DNA of 64,000 bases from Pomphorhynchus laevis (lineage: Eukaryota > Acanthocephala > Palaeacanthocephala > Echinorhynchida > Pomphorhynchidae), in contig WNNJ02002778.1 of assembly GCA_012934845.2 (NCBI GenBank), forward strand, positions 46,049-110,048. Reading direction: 5' to 3'. Positions 46,401-55,129 of this stretch are shown piece by piece (position 1 is the stretch's first letter; every line of letters starts with the position of its first letter). The notes beneath the pieces were generated by a model that saw nothing but the letters and a program-made list of their open reading frames with translations, was not told the origin of the DNA and did no database searches. Position numbers and translations under genes: made by a program.

Positions 46401-47206
46401 ATAATTTGATTTAAAGCGCGCTTTCCAAATAATCGATTTCATCATAATTACCCATTTCTGCTATGGGAAGCTAGCGAAATAAATTAAATTTATCCTGTTT
46501 TGCTAATTCTGCATTAACATTTACAAAAATAGATTGAAAAAAAAATGTATTTTTAAATCCAAATTTTATTATTATATAATGAAATAACAGAAATGTCTGA
46601 TATTGCTGCGCTATTCGTAAATCTATTATAATAAATTCCGGACATCATTCTTTATCTCGTCAGCTTCATTGCGTATAAAATTATTTAAATTTAACCTTAA
46701 CTCTGTGGTATTTAAAACAGAGCATTAATTAAATATCTTTTGAATTTGTTGATTGTCTAACACAGAGAGAATAAATATAAAATCGAGAATTACATCAGCA
46801 ATAATCCACAGTGTAATTATTGTATAAACGATGAAGGTATCCTATACATTTATACATAATCTAACGTTTTTTATTTTGTATGACAAAACATTAAAAACCT
46901 CCTTATTATAGATATGATTACAATCTTCAGGATAAAATCAGAAGTCTTGTGAGCTTTCCCGTTGAAAATTTTGTCATTTCCGTGCAGAACGGCCAACATT
47001 CGAGCAAATCTCACATATCAGCTTCTTATAAATTGATAGCGACATGTAATCACTACGGAGGAATGGATAGCGGTCATTATACCGCATATTGTAGAAGTAA
47101 CCTGGACAACAGTTGGATTCTTTACGATGACAATCAAGTTCGTAAAGTTCCTTTAAAATCAGTGATATCTTCAGCTGCCTACATATTATTTTATATTAAA
47201 TGTTAG
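25247..47206 (+). CDS. USP8: USP8-like ubiquitin-specific protease (12 exons readable)
   Basis: Exons: 25,247-25,466; 28,786-28,876; 28,921-29,039; 30,822-30,978; 31,024-31,186; 31,234-about 31,384; 35,249-35,357; 41,622-42,194; 43,376-43,480; 44,415-44,525; 44,579-44,721; 46,912-47,206 (TAG). All have GT-AG borders, and phases agree at every junction except 31,384/35,249, where one small exon is probably missed. The product is about 745 residues: an N-terminal MIT-like/dimerisation domain, a rhodanese-like domain, a linker and a USP catalytic domain. This order is particular to USP8/UBPY, which removes ubiquitin from endosomal cargo and ESCRT-0 and binds ESCRT-III through MIT. The linker is shorter than in vertebrate USP8 (about 1,100 residues). 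Introns of 44-53 bp alternate with ones of 0.9-6.3 kb filled with transposons. The assignment rests on domain order and motifs read by eye. Confidence 0.85.
25523..26700 (+). pseudogene. Penelope-like element RT, copy 1 (in USP8 intron 1)
   Basis: Open pieces encode a PLE reverse transcriptase: PILYWNPKLHKNPIKPRFI with CTLKPLSVYMNKILK (25,600-25,700), NTYDFSTLYTNLDLVDI (25,825; box A) and FRQVKGVPMGGNSSPIIADL followed by FLSFIEYEF (26,075-26,160). C-terminal pieces follow at 26,345-26,640 (LYRKDDIFKFTRN, ATICNDIDFLQNHLNNLI). The YIDD segment is lost: 26,165-26,340 is replaced by a TATATTATA-rich repeat. The same protein is encoded at 51.9-52.8 kb and 61.8-62.5 kb on the minus strand. No GIY-YIG motif is seen after the RT. 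Confidence 0.85.
26725..27045 (+). repeat. PLE terminal module, structured, plus tail motif
   Basis: Bases 26,725-26,835 are the reverse complement of 51,802-51,905 and 61,455-61,560. The module lies just past the RT end and is rich in complementary segments (CTGCTATG with CATAGCAG, GAGGAA with TTCCTC). It contains CCGAAAC. It is followed by a 200-bp AT-rich tail ending in AAATACGTATACTCAGTTAGC (about 27,018-27,038), which recurs near 58,135, 61,207 and inverted near 60,350 and 60,585. Confidence 0.7.
27046..28785. other. Rest of USP8 intron 1, with a second diverged PLE module
   Basis: A diverged PLE terminal module in the opposite orientation lies at about 27,495-27,550 (ACCCAACATAGTAGCGGG...CCAAATACATGCCAATGATG). 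The piece between the two modules (27,060-27,490) is less AT-rich and shows short open stretches on the plus strand without a family match. From 27,560 the sequence is AT-rich and partly self-complementary. Confidence 0.5.
28786..29039 (+). CDS. USP8: USP8-like exons 2 and 3
   Basis: Exon 2 (28,786-28,876) follows acceptor CCCTAAG and encodes RDIVEDCLNQAALLSDSLKQ, matching the AVEEAERLSESLKLRYEE helix of USP8. A 44-bp intron (28,877-28,920) ends TTATATTACAG. Exon 3 (28,921-29,039) continues with YEDIGQIYIDAATISLKDD and an acidic stretch, ending in phase 1 before GTTTGC, a weak donor. Confidence 0.7.
29040..30821. other. USP8 intron 3, AT-rich
   Basis: No gene or recognisable element. The frame at 29,664-29,855 has no family features and sits in low-complexity AT sequence. 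Confidence 0.5.
30822..31384 (+). CDS. USP8: USP8-like exons 4-6, rhodanese-like domain
   Basis: Exon 4 gives LYNIIKPNNDDLLLFDLRPS and DDFNESHIVHSHVVNIPAE, the first rhodanese half. Exon 5 gives HRFNHIVLFDCVSK and GILIAFDALTK. Exon 6 gives YPKILDGGFYDWYLHYP, equivalent to VLEGGYENWLLCYPQY. Introns are 45 and 47 bp. As in USP8 generally, no catalytic rhodanese Cys loop is evident, so the domain is a binding module (E3 partner recognition in vertebrates). The exon 6 end at 31,384 (TTAG|GTGATT) is the least certain border. Confidence 0.75.
31385..32636. other. USP8 intron 6, proximal part
   Basis: AT-rich non-coding. A diffuse triplet of related segments around ATCGCATTGTTTTTATATCTTT, CACATTGTTTTATATCTTT and GTTATCGCATCCTTATACATCTTT at 31,568-31,710 suggests an old repeat. 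Confidence 0.4.
32637..32923. mobile_element. MITE-like long hairpin element
   Basis: ATGGAACCAAAGAAACGAGA at 32,648 is mirrored by the complement near 32,890-32,909 (CGTCTCTTTGGTTCCAT). The inverted arms extend inward well beyond 50 bp (TTCGATAAAAAATGG with TTTTTTATCGAA, GTTCAATATTT with AAATATTGAAC). Similarity continues to the centre (GAAACTTTAGTTTCG with GAAGCTAAAGTTC), so the 260-bp unit can fold into one long imperfect hairpin. There is no coding capacity. Possible outer pairing TTATTTATAG/TTTATAAATAA makes the exact ends and target duplication uncertain. Confidence 0.75.
32801..33213. repeat. 413-bp direct repeat, copy 1
   Basis: Begins GCTAAAGTTCTTGATGATAA inside the hairpin element and ends CTAGATCTAGGAGCCCGAT. 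The copy at 34,483-34,895 differs at only a few positions. The start coincides with the middle of the MITE-like hairpin, so the second locus carries only its right half. Confidence 0.9.
33690..34450. repeat. Three diverged copies of a CAGTACGCTACATT-type repeat
   Basis: Blocks near 33,690-33,790, 33,930-34,045 and 34,385-34,460 share ACACTGCAC, ATAAGCCA, CAGTACGCTACATT and ATGGA/CTCATCAGCTA. They lie between the two 413-bp direct repeats and have no coding frame. Confidence 0.6.
34483..34895. repeat. 413-bp direct repeat, copy 2
   Basis: Near-identical to 32,801-33,213, in the same orientation. Distance start to start is 1,682 bp. Low divergence implies a recent segmental duplication or gene conversion. 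Ends do not begin TG and end CA, so an LTR reading is not supported. Confidence 0.9.
35249..35357 (+). CDS. USP8: USP8-like linker exon 7
   Basis: Acceptor TTGTCAG and donor TTG|GTAATT bound an open segment rich in Ser/Thr/Pro/Lys (DQSPASQETIPSTDANKL). It ends in phase 0, fitting the phase-0 start of the catalytic exon at 41,622. Upstream it needs a phase-2 donor that exon 6 does not supply, so an unseen exon is likely. Low-complexity linkers are normal here in USP8. Confidence 0.45.
35846..36145 (+). pseudogene. PLE reverse transcriptase fragment, second family
   Basis: LFGPSLADLFIMNFKNYVLY is the box-B region, and FGWSSYIDDVFVVWPC contains the catalytic YIDD. HPRIEFSITWPDQSFLYFIDLQL fits the following strand of Penelope-type RTs. 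Length is about 100 residues, with both ends broken. It lies in USP8 intron 7, and its sequence is unlike the PLE at 25.5 kb. Confidence 0.75.
36430..36618 (-). CDS. Candidate host exon, unidentified
   Basis: A minus-strand open segment encodes QALHLTLYVLLNISDSELQY and LKHLNLTGSLENLYYRFSKF. It ends exactly at a good donor (AGATACAG|GTAAAG, minus strand near 36,437). Composition is protein-like rather than AT-repeat-like. I do not recognise the family. It lies downstream of the EAF-like gene on the same strand, inside a USP8 intron. It could be an exon of another nested gene or chance. Confidence 0.3.
   Translation of the reverse strand: MQALHLTLYVLLNISDSELQYLPKIIVAEHMLKHLNLTGSLENLYYRFSKFRILVKDICRYR
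37993..38630 (-). CDS. EAF-like (ELL-associated factor) 3' exon
   Basis: The minus-strand frame encodes NTNEVIVKLANIPGSSVDTS, VFTGTHKLCSYRDCALIEE and GKFTLKVLSSAITVK. This follows in order the N-terminal domain of EAF proteins (EVTVTLPHIPGS...FKGNKRPYQKDCVLI...G.Y.LEKLSSSIQVKK). A long acidic, Ser/Asn-rich tail follows and ends LSESSDNEEEEV, like the acidic LSESGSDSDD end of EAF1/2. EAFs bind ELL in the super and little elongation complexes of RNA polymerase II. About 200 residues are present; the first 40-60 of the family (the DF/YDFKP part) are missing. A plausible acceptor (TTGATTAG near 38,627) coincides with the end of the RLE element. No other EAF exon was found, so the gene may be split by, or lie downstream of, that insertion. 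Confidence 0.7.
38627..41427 (-). mobile_element. RLE-type non-LTR retrotransposon, nearly complete ORF, frameshifted
   Basis: Sense is leftwards. The ORF starts at ATG 41,427 (MASTNDVSHNLNAYETLHRI). RT follows: IAIEKPNGGMRPIAAEGLLR (40,660), WVWAKVDVSNAFNTVDR (40,460), SSAGVQQGDPLGPFLFALAI (40,300) and FNKWYLDDGII (40,195), with YLDD intact. Then come a thumb (LSMNWQKTELIGH), VVLPLKMGGLDLRS, a CCHC knuckle (CSRCFRNADAEGFHALTC followed by RHNGIRD; 39,290-39,200) and a restriction-like endonuclease (ERPADILIYGDPSDAIDFAV, 39,125). Lesions: a 40-bp tandem expansion at 41,230-41,290, a frameshift near 40,940, TGA at about 40,168, and frameshifts near 39,400 and 38,800. Architecture is that of early-branching RLE elements with one ORF. 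It sits in USP8 intron 7, against the EAF-like exon. Confidence 0.85.
41228..41287 (-). repeat. 20-bp unit present three times, disrupts RLE ORF
   Basis: On the minus strand AGTCACTAGACT occurs three times at 20-bp spacing. Taking away two units restores one frame through EESLDSLGFAK; the observed three units (+40 bp) put a TAG in the reading frame. This is direct evidence that the lesion is a tandem expansion. Confidence 0.9.
41622..42194 (+). CDS. USP8: USP8-like exon 8, catalytic Cys box
   Basis: Phase-0 exon of 191 codons, acceptor CACCTTAAG and donor CGG|GTATGT. It carries the Cys box GLRNTGNTCFLNSVIQCL (nucleophile Cys in NTCF) and the second conserved block FFGDGRQHDAMEFLLFLLDG, equivalent to QQDSQEFL, with H replacing the second Q. 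About 60 linker residues precede the catalytic core. Confidence 0.9.
42195..44414. other. USP8 introns 8 and 9, no gene seen
   Basis: Apart from exon 9 (43,376-43,480) this is AT-rich non-coding DNA. A small hairpin GGAGAATC-TGA-GATTCTCC lies near 42,892, followed by a long TATAATA-rich tract at 42,915-43,020. Confidence 0.5.
43376..44721 (+). CDS. USP8: USP8-like exons 9-11, fingers and core
   Basis: Exon 9 (43,376-43,480) encodes ADQSWNLYRQHNDSIIVDIF, as in the ADEAWQKHKQLNESIIVALF region. Exon 10 (44,415-44,525) encodes SKISCKQCGHSSVKYDVFMY, the first zinc-finger Cys pair CKQC. Exon 11 (44,579-44,721) encodes the second pair (WMCSKCNC) and LPAILIIHLKR. Exons 10 and 11 are separated by a 53-bp intron. 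The zinc ribbon Cys pairs are both present. Confidence 0.88.
44817..44875. repeat. Perfect 27-bp inverted repeat with 5-nt loop
   Basis: Arms 44,817-44,843 and 44,849-44,875 are exact reverse complements (inner ends GAACAAAGAAGC and GCTTCTTTGTTC) around the loop AGAAA. It lies 95 bp into USP8 intron 11, so the pre-mRNA would carry a strong hairpin. Confidence 0.9.
45490..45900 (+). pseudogene. LINE reverse transcriptase fragment in USP8 intron 11
   Basis: FDSVNRDFLLNKLHNK (about 45,510-45,560) is RT box A of a LINE. After a short gap SAPFIAYHGAL and, one base shift later, DPFSPPLFSFFVLDI (45,640-45,710) give the QGDPLSPxLF box. No other domain survives. The clade is not determinable. Confidence 0.6.
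45915..46035. repeat. Short interspersed TATGGAATTGGTAA repeats
   Basis: CTATGGAATTGGTAA, TTCCATACGGAATTCCATAT, CTATGGAATTGGTAA and TCTGGAATTGGTAA follow one another, partly in inverted form, in USP8 intron 11. There is no coding frame. Confidence 0.65.
46912..47206 (+). CDS. USP8: USP8-like exon 12, His box and C terminus
   Basis: It follows acceptor TTATTATAG and joins in phase 2 to give HLKR-YDYNLQDKI. VSFPVENF is followed by the His box CNHYGGMDSGHYTAYC (catalytic His), then WILYDDNQV (the Asp/Asn box) and SAAYILFYIKC before TAG at 47,204-47,206. All catalytic elements are intact, so the enzyme is expected to be active. Confidence 0.92.
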
Positions 47207-47960
47207 TATTTTAAAGTACTGTACAATCGATTTGTTCATGGTTTTTTTGCTTAATTCAGATTTGAATATTTTCATGATTCGATATCTAATTGAATGTAAT
47301 TGGGTGTAATAATGACTTGTCTGGGACCGTTTTTATTCTGTTATCATTAAATATTGATCTTTAATTAGTAAATGTGTAAATTAAAAGCAATTGAAAGCTA
47401 AAAATTCATAATTTAACTAAAACGAGGTTAGCTTTATGTTCCGTACAAACTATGGCATTTAAATTAGAGGTTTGAAAAATTTAGCATAGCTGTTCAGTTT
47501 CGGTATCTATAATTAAGATGAAATGTCTACTGAAATTAATTTTTAAACTTGATAAAATTTTAATACATTTTAATTTAAATTGTAATAAAAATGGTCTTTA
47601 TAAATAAAATTTGTATAATTTACAAATTGTTCATTCAATAATTTACAAAGTTATTAAATTTTATACTTTTATTTTAATTGTAAAAAAGATTTATGTAAAA
47701 GATTAATATAAGATTAAAAATAAATAGTTTAAAATTAAAAAGTTATAAATAAATTTTAAATTAAAAAATCAAATAAAGAAATTTTAATATCAGATAACAT
47801 TTCAGTAGAAATGTCTACTGAAATATATTAATTAATTTTTAAACTTGATAAAATTTTAATACATTTTAATTTAAATTGTAAAATAAAATTTGTTTAATTT
47901 ACATTTGTATGAAAAATGAGCGGGTTTTATTTACAAAGTTATTTATTTTATAATTATAAA
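47207..47960. repeat. Convergent intergenic region with AT-rich repeat family
   Basis: A block of about 75 bp starting GAAATGTCTACTGAAAT at 47,520 recurs at 47,810. A second block (AAGATTAAAAATAAATAG...GAAATTTTAATATCAGATAA) at 47,710-47,795 recurs at about 49,108-49,195 and 49,225-49,300. This is the 3' flank shared by USP8 and the minus-strand gene. Confidence 0.65.
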
Positions 47961-47962
47961 GT

Positions 47963-48886
47963 TTATTGAAGTACAAATGGCCAAAAACAAAACGGGTTTC
48001 CTTGAAATGTTTCCATGTGTGAATCAGATTGAACTGCATTTTTGTTTTGCCAATTCATGCTATCGTTTGCCTGACAGTAATCGTGATCATCAACTGTATG
48101 TTGTTCAGAACGTTTAGTAAGAATCGGCTGTAAAAAATAAGCTTGATTTAAATATAATTTATATGTATACATCCTATACCTGAGTAGGAATCAGATCAGT
48201 CAGATGAACCAACAAGTGTCCAAATCTCGCCTTCCTCAATCTTTTTCTCTTAGACGCATTTTCATTGACAGTTTGACTGCGTATGGGTCCCTTTATTACG
48301 TCCTCTACTTTCATCGTATCATCAATTAAATCACAGAAGCTGATGAATACTCTTTCAACGCATAGTTCGGGGTCTAGACTAAATGGCAATGAGATTACGA
48401 GGGCTACAATCATATACAAATCTAATGAGTGTGTGTACGAGAGCTCATCTATGGCATTCTTCATATACGGTGATATCGCTATTAACTTTAAATGGATTCT
48501 GTCAAATGCACTCTGACTGAGTTTAATACAGCGAAATAGCTCGAGCCAAAAATGATAACACCAATTAGGATTCATGTACGCCTTTTCATGTAATTTTGAG
48601 AATGATGTACACAATGTTTTTACTCGTCTCAATCTCATCGCATTCTTTTTGCTTACACCTTAAAATTAAGAGAAGTTTATAGAAAACTTACCAAAATTTG
48701 AATAAAATCACGACTCGAATAACAAAGATGAATGAATCTAGATTTAACGGGTATCATTACAATTTTACGAGAAATACGTTTTTTAACGCCGTTGCACAGT
48801 CGAATTTCCTTATATGGTTTTAATGAAGTACACAGAATTGCCAAATAGGCCGAAAGTGTAGAAATATCAAAATCACCAGAATCACC
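47963..48886 (-). CDS. Unidentified host gene, three terminal exons
   Basis: Exons in sense order: 48,886-48,692, 48,644-48,179 and 48,129-47,963 (TAA). The introns are 47 bp (GTAAGT...AAAAAG) and about 49 bp (GTATAG...TTTACAG), and the frame is kept across both. The protein end is about 275 residues, largely helical: FDISTLSAYLAILCTSLKPY, FSKLHEKAYMNPNWCYHFW, LYMIVALVISLPFSLDPEL. A basic patch follows (SKRKRLRKARFG), then a hydrophilic end (SEQHTVDDHDYCQ). AATAAA-like signals follow the stop. I do not recognise the family; it could be a HEAT-like scaffold. The start of the 48,886 exon is tentative because an in-frame stop lies further upstream. It converges on USP8. Confidence 0.6.
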
Positions 48887-51800
48887 CTTGTAGTGTTTTT
48901 GTGTGTAGATGGAGATGCAAGAGAAGCTACCAAACTTTTACTGTTAACATCTGCAAGTTAAGCAATGGAAATATCTACCTACAAATGCAGATTAAATTGA
49001 TGGATCCGCAGGGCCATTTGTTTCAGGCTCGCAAAATATGCATCCTTATAATCAAGACTACTAATTTATCATATTCTTCAGTTGTTCAATAAGGAACTTT
49101 TAATATAAGATTAAAAATAAATTGTTTAAAATTAAAAAAAAATTATAAATTATAAATTAAAAAATTACAAATAACGAAATTTTAATATCAGATAAACAAT
49201 TTTAAACGCAATAAAGAAGTTTTAATATAAGATTAAAAATAAATTGTTTAAAATTAAAAAAATTATAAATAAATTTTTTATTACAAAATTACAAATAACG
49301 AAATTTTAAGATAAAAAAAATAAAATGCAATAAAGAAATTGGGTTTTAGAATACATTTGTTTTATTTTTTCTGCATTTTATTGTGGAAATAAAACATGTT
49401 GCTTATTCGTATTAGTGCCAGAAAAATGTCTTTATAGAAAGAATGATTATTCAATACGCTGTAAAATTTATTAAATTATTTTAATAATTATTTTAATTAT
49501 ATTGGATAAAATTAAATATCATTTATTGCCAATATTATTTAAAAATAAATTTTTACAATGTAGAATCTTGTTGAATTATGTTTTCTTACGTTTATTGTTA
49601 TTAAACCTATTTGTTTCTTCTCATTCTCGATGTAAGCAGAAGCAAGTAAACATCGGAATAAAGCTAATTTTCGTTTCTGTAATAAATATAATCTCTGTCT
49701 ATAAGCTATATCTCGTCAACGGTTTGTTTTATTTAAAATTAATGATAGAACATCAGAACACGCTTCTAAATATTTAGAAGGATGTATTTCATTCGAAATA
49801 TTCGATTTAAAATGTAAAATAACTTTCAGTAGTCAACATTTAGCGGCATTTTAAAATCGATTTTACGTATGAAATTATGATATGAAATCAGAATTGAAAA
49901 GGTTTTATTCGCTCCACGAGTATTTTCATTATATATAAAGATAAAGTTCAAATCAGTCGTTTAAAGAAACAATGTCCATAAGGACATTGTATTCCATTAA
50001 AAGCATTTTGCTACCTAAAACAATTCACTTAAATACCAAAAAATCAAATTAATTTGAAAATAATTTGAGATTTTTTGACAATCTCAAATCTTTTAGGCAA
50101 CAATAATTGATAGCTAAACAACGAAAATTTAAAAAGTATAAATTTTTCAATAAATCCTTATCGAAACGAGTTGTAATTAACAAAAATAAATAAGTAAACA
50201 GAATGAAACGCGTATAGGTGCATTTAGTTTATCAATGACTGTGAAAGGTGTCAATGATCAGGGCCAAATGCATGCTAGATACACATTCTACAGTAAGAAA
50301 TATAACAAAGACATTTTAATAATTTCTTTTTCAACGAATTGAAATTTAATTTTAAATATTCTCCTGAGTGAAGCAAAAGAGCATAAGATAAACACAACAA
50401 AATTATCTTTTCATTAATCTTTTTTAAGATATTTTATTGATTCTAAAATACATTTTTCTAGTCGTGGTCTCCTCAGATGTTTTGTAGACACCATAGAAGC
50501 CAAGTGAGCAATGCTTGGGTCGAATGTTCTATATTTACCAAAAACAGATTTTAATGATGACTAAAATTTTTAAAGAACTAAGTTTTTTAAATAGCCAACA
50601 AACTGCAGTTTGTTTTAATAAATTATTTTAATTATTTTACATAATCAGTGATGATACACGCTTCTCAAATAATAATGATAGCGTAATTGATATGCAATTG
50701 GTTACCTTTTCGTCTTTTTGACATCTAAAACTGAGAGCCTAATCAAAATATAAAGATTAATAAAATTTATATTGTTTATAAATTAATTAAGTAAAATTAT
50801 TCAAATAATGAAATTAAATAATGAAAAATTAATAAAAATCTAAATTGATAAGTTAATTACGCCAATATTCTTACTCAAACTTTATCATAAATAATAATGT
50901 TGAAATTAAAGTGTCCCTAGTTCATATTAATACAATTATAATTCGTTAAATGCTTATTTGAACTTTAATTAATCAAAATAATCAATTAAATGATATAATA
51001 TTTATCCACGATGCTTATAATTAAAATAAGAATGAAGCTTATATTTAATAATATTAACTAATATTATAAATACTAATATTTATTTACTAATATAAATATC
51101 AATAATATTTACTAACATTTCATTTGGCTTATAAAAATGAAATTACCAATTATATTTAATAATTGTAAATTAAAAACAGCAACTTTTGATAAATTTGATT
51201 AGATTAAATATAAGATTAATATTAAATATATATTAGATTAAATGAAATATATAAAATAATAAAATAATAAAATAAATATATAATTATTTATATAATTATA
51301 AATAGCGTGATTAGCGAACTGAGTCTACTTCGTATTTATATTATTTATAAATTAAATATCATGCTAAATAAAAATTAAATAATTTAATAATAAATAATGA
51401 AATAATAATAAATAATAAATAATTGGTATATAAGATTTTGTATAATTTATATCAAGTTAAATCAAATACATGCTAATGACGCATTTCATCTTATTAAATT
51501 TGATTAACTAGTATATTAACTAGTTCTAATATAAAGTATTTTATTTATTATCCCTAAAAAGCTTCCGCTATAGAGTTTAAATTTGATTTTAATATTATTG
51601 TGCCGATTTATATATTTTACTATTTTCTGCTTAATGCTATTTTTATAGAAACCTAGTTTAAAATATGCATACATTAAATGATTTAAATGATTTTGACGAA
51701 AGCCAATATCATTACATATTGTTGCAATTCTTAAAATTTCATTATTTTATGTGTTATATTTTATATTATATTATGCATGAATGCTCATGCATTCATGCAT
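48887..51800. other. AT-rich region without a supported gene
   Basis: Upstream exons of the minus-strand gene may lie here but none is convincing. Repeats related to those at 47.7 kb occur at 49,108 and 49,225. Weak PLE-module similarity occurs near 50,262 (GGGCCAAATGCATGCTA). Confidence 0.4.
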
Positions 51801-51801
51801 A

Positions 51802-52830
51802 ATTAGAGGTCATCAGGAGGAACTGCTATGCTATCAGTTTTCAACCCCTAACTCCTCTACCCAACATAGCAGCGGGGCCAAATACATGCTAATGATGTAT
51901 TTCCTCTGAAATAACTATCTAGTATCTTATTCTAATGCAAAGTATATTATTTATTATCCATCCATAAAAATTTGCCACTTAAGAGTTTAAATTTATTCTT
52001 TATATTATTGTGTTGATTTATATATTTTACTATTTTCTGCTTGATGTTATTTTTATAGTAACCTAGTTTAAAATATGTATCTATTAAATTATTTAAATGA
52101 TTTTGAAGAAAGCCAATATCATTACATATTGTTGCAATTCTTAAAATTTCATTATTTAATGTATTATATTTTATATTATATGGTATGCATGAATGCTCAT
52201 GCAAAAATATGTTTCTTGTAAATTTAAATATGTCATCTTTACGATATAAATTAATAGTAGTTTTAGTTAATGTTAATTTAATGTTCATATCTAGATATAC
52301 ACCTTCTTTATCATTAATATTGGTTTTGTTAAGAATAAGGCTTTCTGGATAAATTTGTTCACTAATTGAATAAAACATTATTAGAATTAAATACACATAT
52401 ATCATCAATGTATCGAAACATATATTTCATATATTTATATTGTTTAGATTTAGTTTTTACACAATTATGAACAAATTCATATTCTATAAAAGCTTAAAAA
52501 TAAGTCAGCTATAATTGGGCTACTATTACCACCCATTGGAACACCTTTTACTTGTCTAAATATAGATGTCCCTACTTTTAAATAATTTTGATTTATCAAA
52601 ATATTTAAGAATTCTATTAATTCAATTTTATCCATATATTTATATTTACTTGATGGTTTAATTTTTGTTATATATGCTTTATAGTTATTATAAAATATAT
52701 ATGTATATCTTTTTCCGAACATAAGATTAATTAATTTTTCTAATGCATCTGTAATATCTGCTAACTCTAGATTTGTATAATGCATACTAAAATAATATGT
52801 ATTTATATTCTGAAACTTTATTCCTTTTAG
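51802..52830 (-). pseudogene. Penelope-like element, copy 2, with terminal module
   Basis: Sense is leftwards. From 52,830: NTYYFSMHYTNLELADITDA (box A, damaged), FRQVKGVPMGGNSSPIIADL (52,560-52,500), a break, then the YIDD region at 52,400 (YVSIHWYICVF-like, frameshifted). After it come YPESLILNKTNINDKEGVYL, DMNIKLTLTKTTINLYRKDD, FKFTRNIFLHEHSCIPY and the end IKNKFKLLSGKFLWMDNK before a stop at 51,947. The structured terminal module lies at 51,802-51,905. No GIY-YIG motif is visible after the RT. It is the same family as 25.5 kb and 61.5 kb. Confidence 0.85.
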
Positions 52831-55129
52831 CTACTTTAAATAAATTTTTATAAATTTAGCCACTTGCGATTAGTCGATAACTTTAGAAAAATTAAACTTT
52901 TTGAAATTTTACTATTTGCAATTTACAACATAAGCACGGTAATCAAGATTTGCTTTCATGTCAAAATGAACCTTCTTTTTTAGCAAAGTAATTGCTACAT
53001 TGATAAGGAGGTTATCATCGAAAGCTATCATTATTTTATTTCTACAATAGATTACTCGTGTATATAATTTTCATCAACACCAAGAAAGAAAATAACCATG
53101 AAGCTTGACCACCAACTTAATACAAAAGTTTAAATAAAAACCAACTTAATACAAAAATTTTAATATAAAGGCCTTTAAATTTATAATAGATAACGGATGC
53201 AATTTACACAATTACTTCAAAAAGTAAAAATATACAATAAATATTTTGATGGATTTAACTGAAATGATTAAATATGTTTAAATTCGAAATTTTTTGAAAT
53301 ATCTTTTAATTCAAGGAAATTCAGCAATAATGTAATAATTGATTGCGTAAATAACTTAAAAGATAAAATATATATCCTAATGTAATCCAGTCAAGTGTTG
53401 ATTAGGTTTTCGCTTACAAATGTCCTCAGCGAGTGTCAATCAGGTTAGAATAACTTCAGATACATAAATTATAATAAAAATTCAGACGAAAGCTAACATG
53501 AGCTAAGCGATAAATCGATCTGAATTTTACAATATACAAAAAATGACTGAATTTTTACTGTGATAAGTACATGATACCCCAGTCCAGTCAATAAGTTTTA
53601 TACAATACAGGCAAACGAATTACTAGACCCCGTCATCCTAAATATATTGCTGATTGAAAAATTGAAGCATAAATTGTATTTGGAAATAACGAAGTAATGA
53701 CGGTTTGTCTTGCCAGCCGTTTGAAGAGCTGACGATATAATTGTGTGAGTTCCTTCAAACATGAGCTACATGTTCTATTTCCGTTATATTCTAAATCTGT
53801 TTTTAATAGACTAATTCTATTAAACATTTATTTTAATATTCGCAACATTTGTTGATTCGGTAAATAATGAGATATCCACGACAAAATGATACCGCAAGAT
53901 ATCACGGTTTCAATTTGCAACAGGAAAAGTTATTGAAGGCTCGGAATATTACTTTTGAAAATAAAATGATCGAGATGTATATGCATTTAAAACGGCACTG
54001 CATGTCGTTAGAGCTCTGTATATTTTCACACACACCTTTTTAAATATTTCAATCGAACACACAAAGGTTGAATTACGGATGCGGAAGGATTGCAAAATAA
54101 ATGTTCTTTTGGCTCACGGCCATTTTTATTGCGAGGAATGAAGACAAACAACACAATTATTTCACAAAAAGATCCCAGCGAAAATAGGAATATTATTAAT
54201 ATGAATATCCTAATATTAATTATAAAATAATTATTTAAACTAGTCGAAAGTGTTTAGAAACGGGATTTAATATTAAACATGTGGTCGTCCCGCTGAAATG
54301 ATCACATATTACAAGATCAGTTGAAATGATCCTGTATTCATCAAGTTAAATTCAGTGAGTACCGAATTCAAGAATCCAGAATTACCTGAATTAATAAAAT
54401 TTCTCATTTGTCAATGAATTTAGCTGTTTTCTTTAAGATGAAAATATTCTCAAATGGGGAACATATTCTACAATGAGTCGTAAACCAGACAATAATTTTA
54501 TAAGTTCGACTGAAATCCTTATATAACGTATCGTTGATGATTATCGCATATGATGATTTTATAGTGTCGGTTTCTTGTGAATGAAACTGATGTGGTTAAC
54601 AATAGATTTCCACTTTCATCCATTAACTTTCCAAAAGTGTAATAAGTTTTATAACTAAGACATGTGCAGTTCAATATAGATAACAAATACATTTCTAACC
54701 AATTATTCATAGGTTATGATAATGCGGAGTGAATAGTTAGTGCACGAAAAAAACACGGTTTTATAAAATAGAAATTCCGGGATACGTGGCCACTAAAATC
54801 TTGAGTATTTTCAGGGACATGTGTTCTCACGAAAAATCAAATTTGATAGTCACTTCCTTATTCATGGATAAAATAGTTATCATAAGCGTCACTTTTATAA
54901 ATTGGCTGCTTATTAGTCGTGAATGATGTGGGAATAAAATACATTTACCTTAATTCAGAAATGTAGCTCTCCACTAAGCCGAATTGAGATTAATTACATC
55001 TTACTTTGGTAACTCCCTTAGTCCAGCTTTTGTGAAAATTGTAACTTGTGAACAAATTTCGATGATGTTGCTGATAAGACAAAATATAAATTGCGGAATC
55101 TTCAAATAGCGTAACAGTAGACAGAAACA
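52831..55129. other. AT-rich region, no supported gene
   Basis: Short minus-strand frames at 53,633-53,827 and 54,519-54,710 look protein-like in places but have no family features or clear splice sites. They may be exons of an unrecognised gene or chance. Confidence 0.4.

Noticed and set aside
49502-49777. 91-codon plus-strand frame
   Set aside because: Leucine/lysine/isoleucine-rich reading of AT-rich DNA with no motif or splice support.
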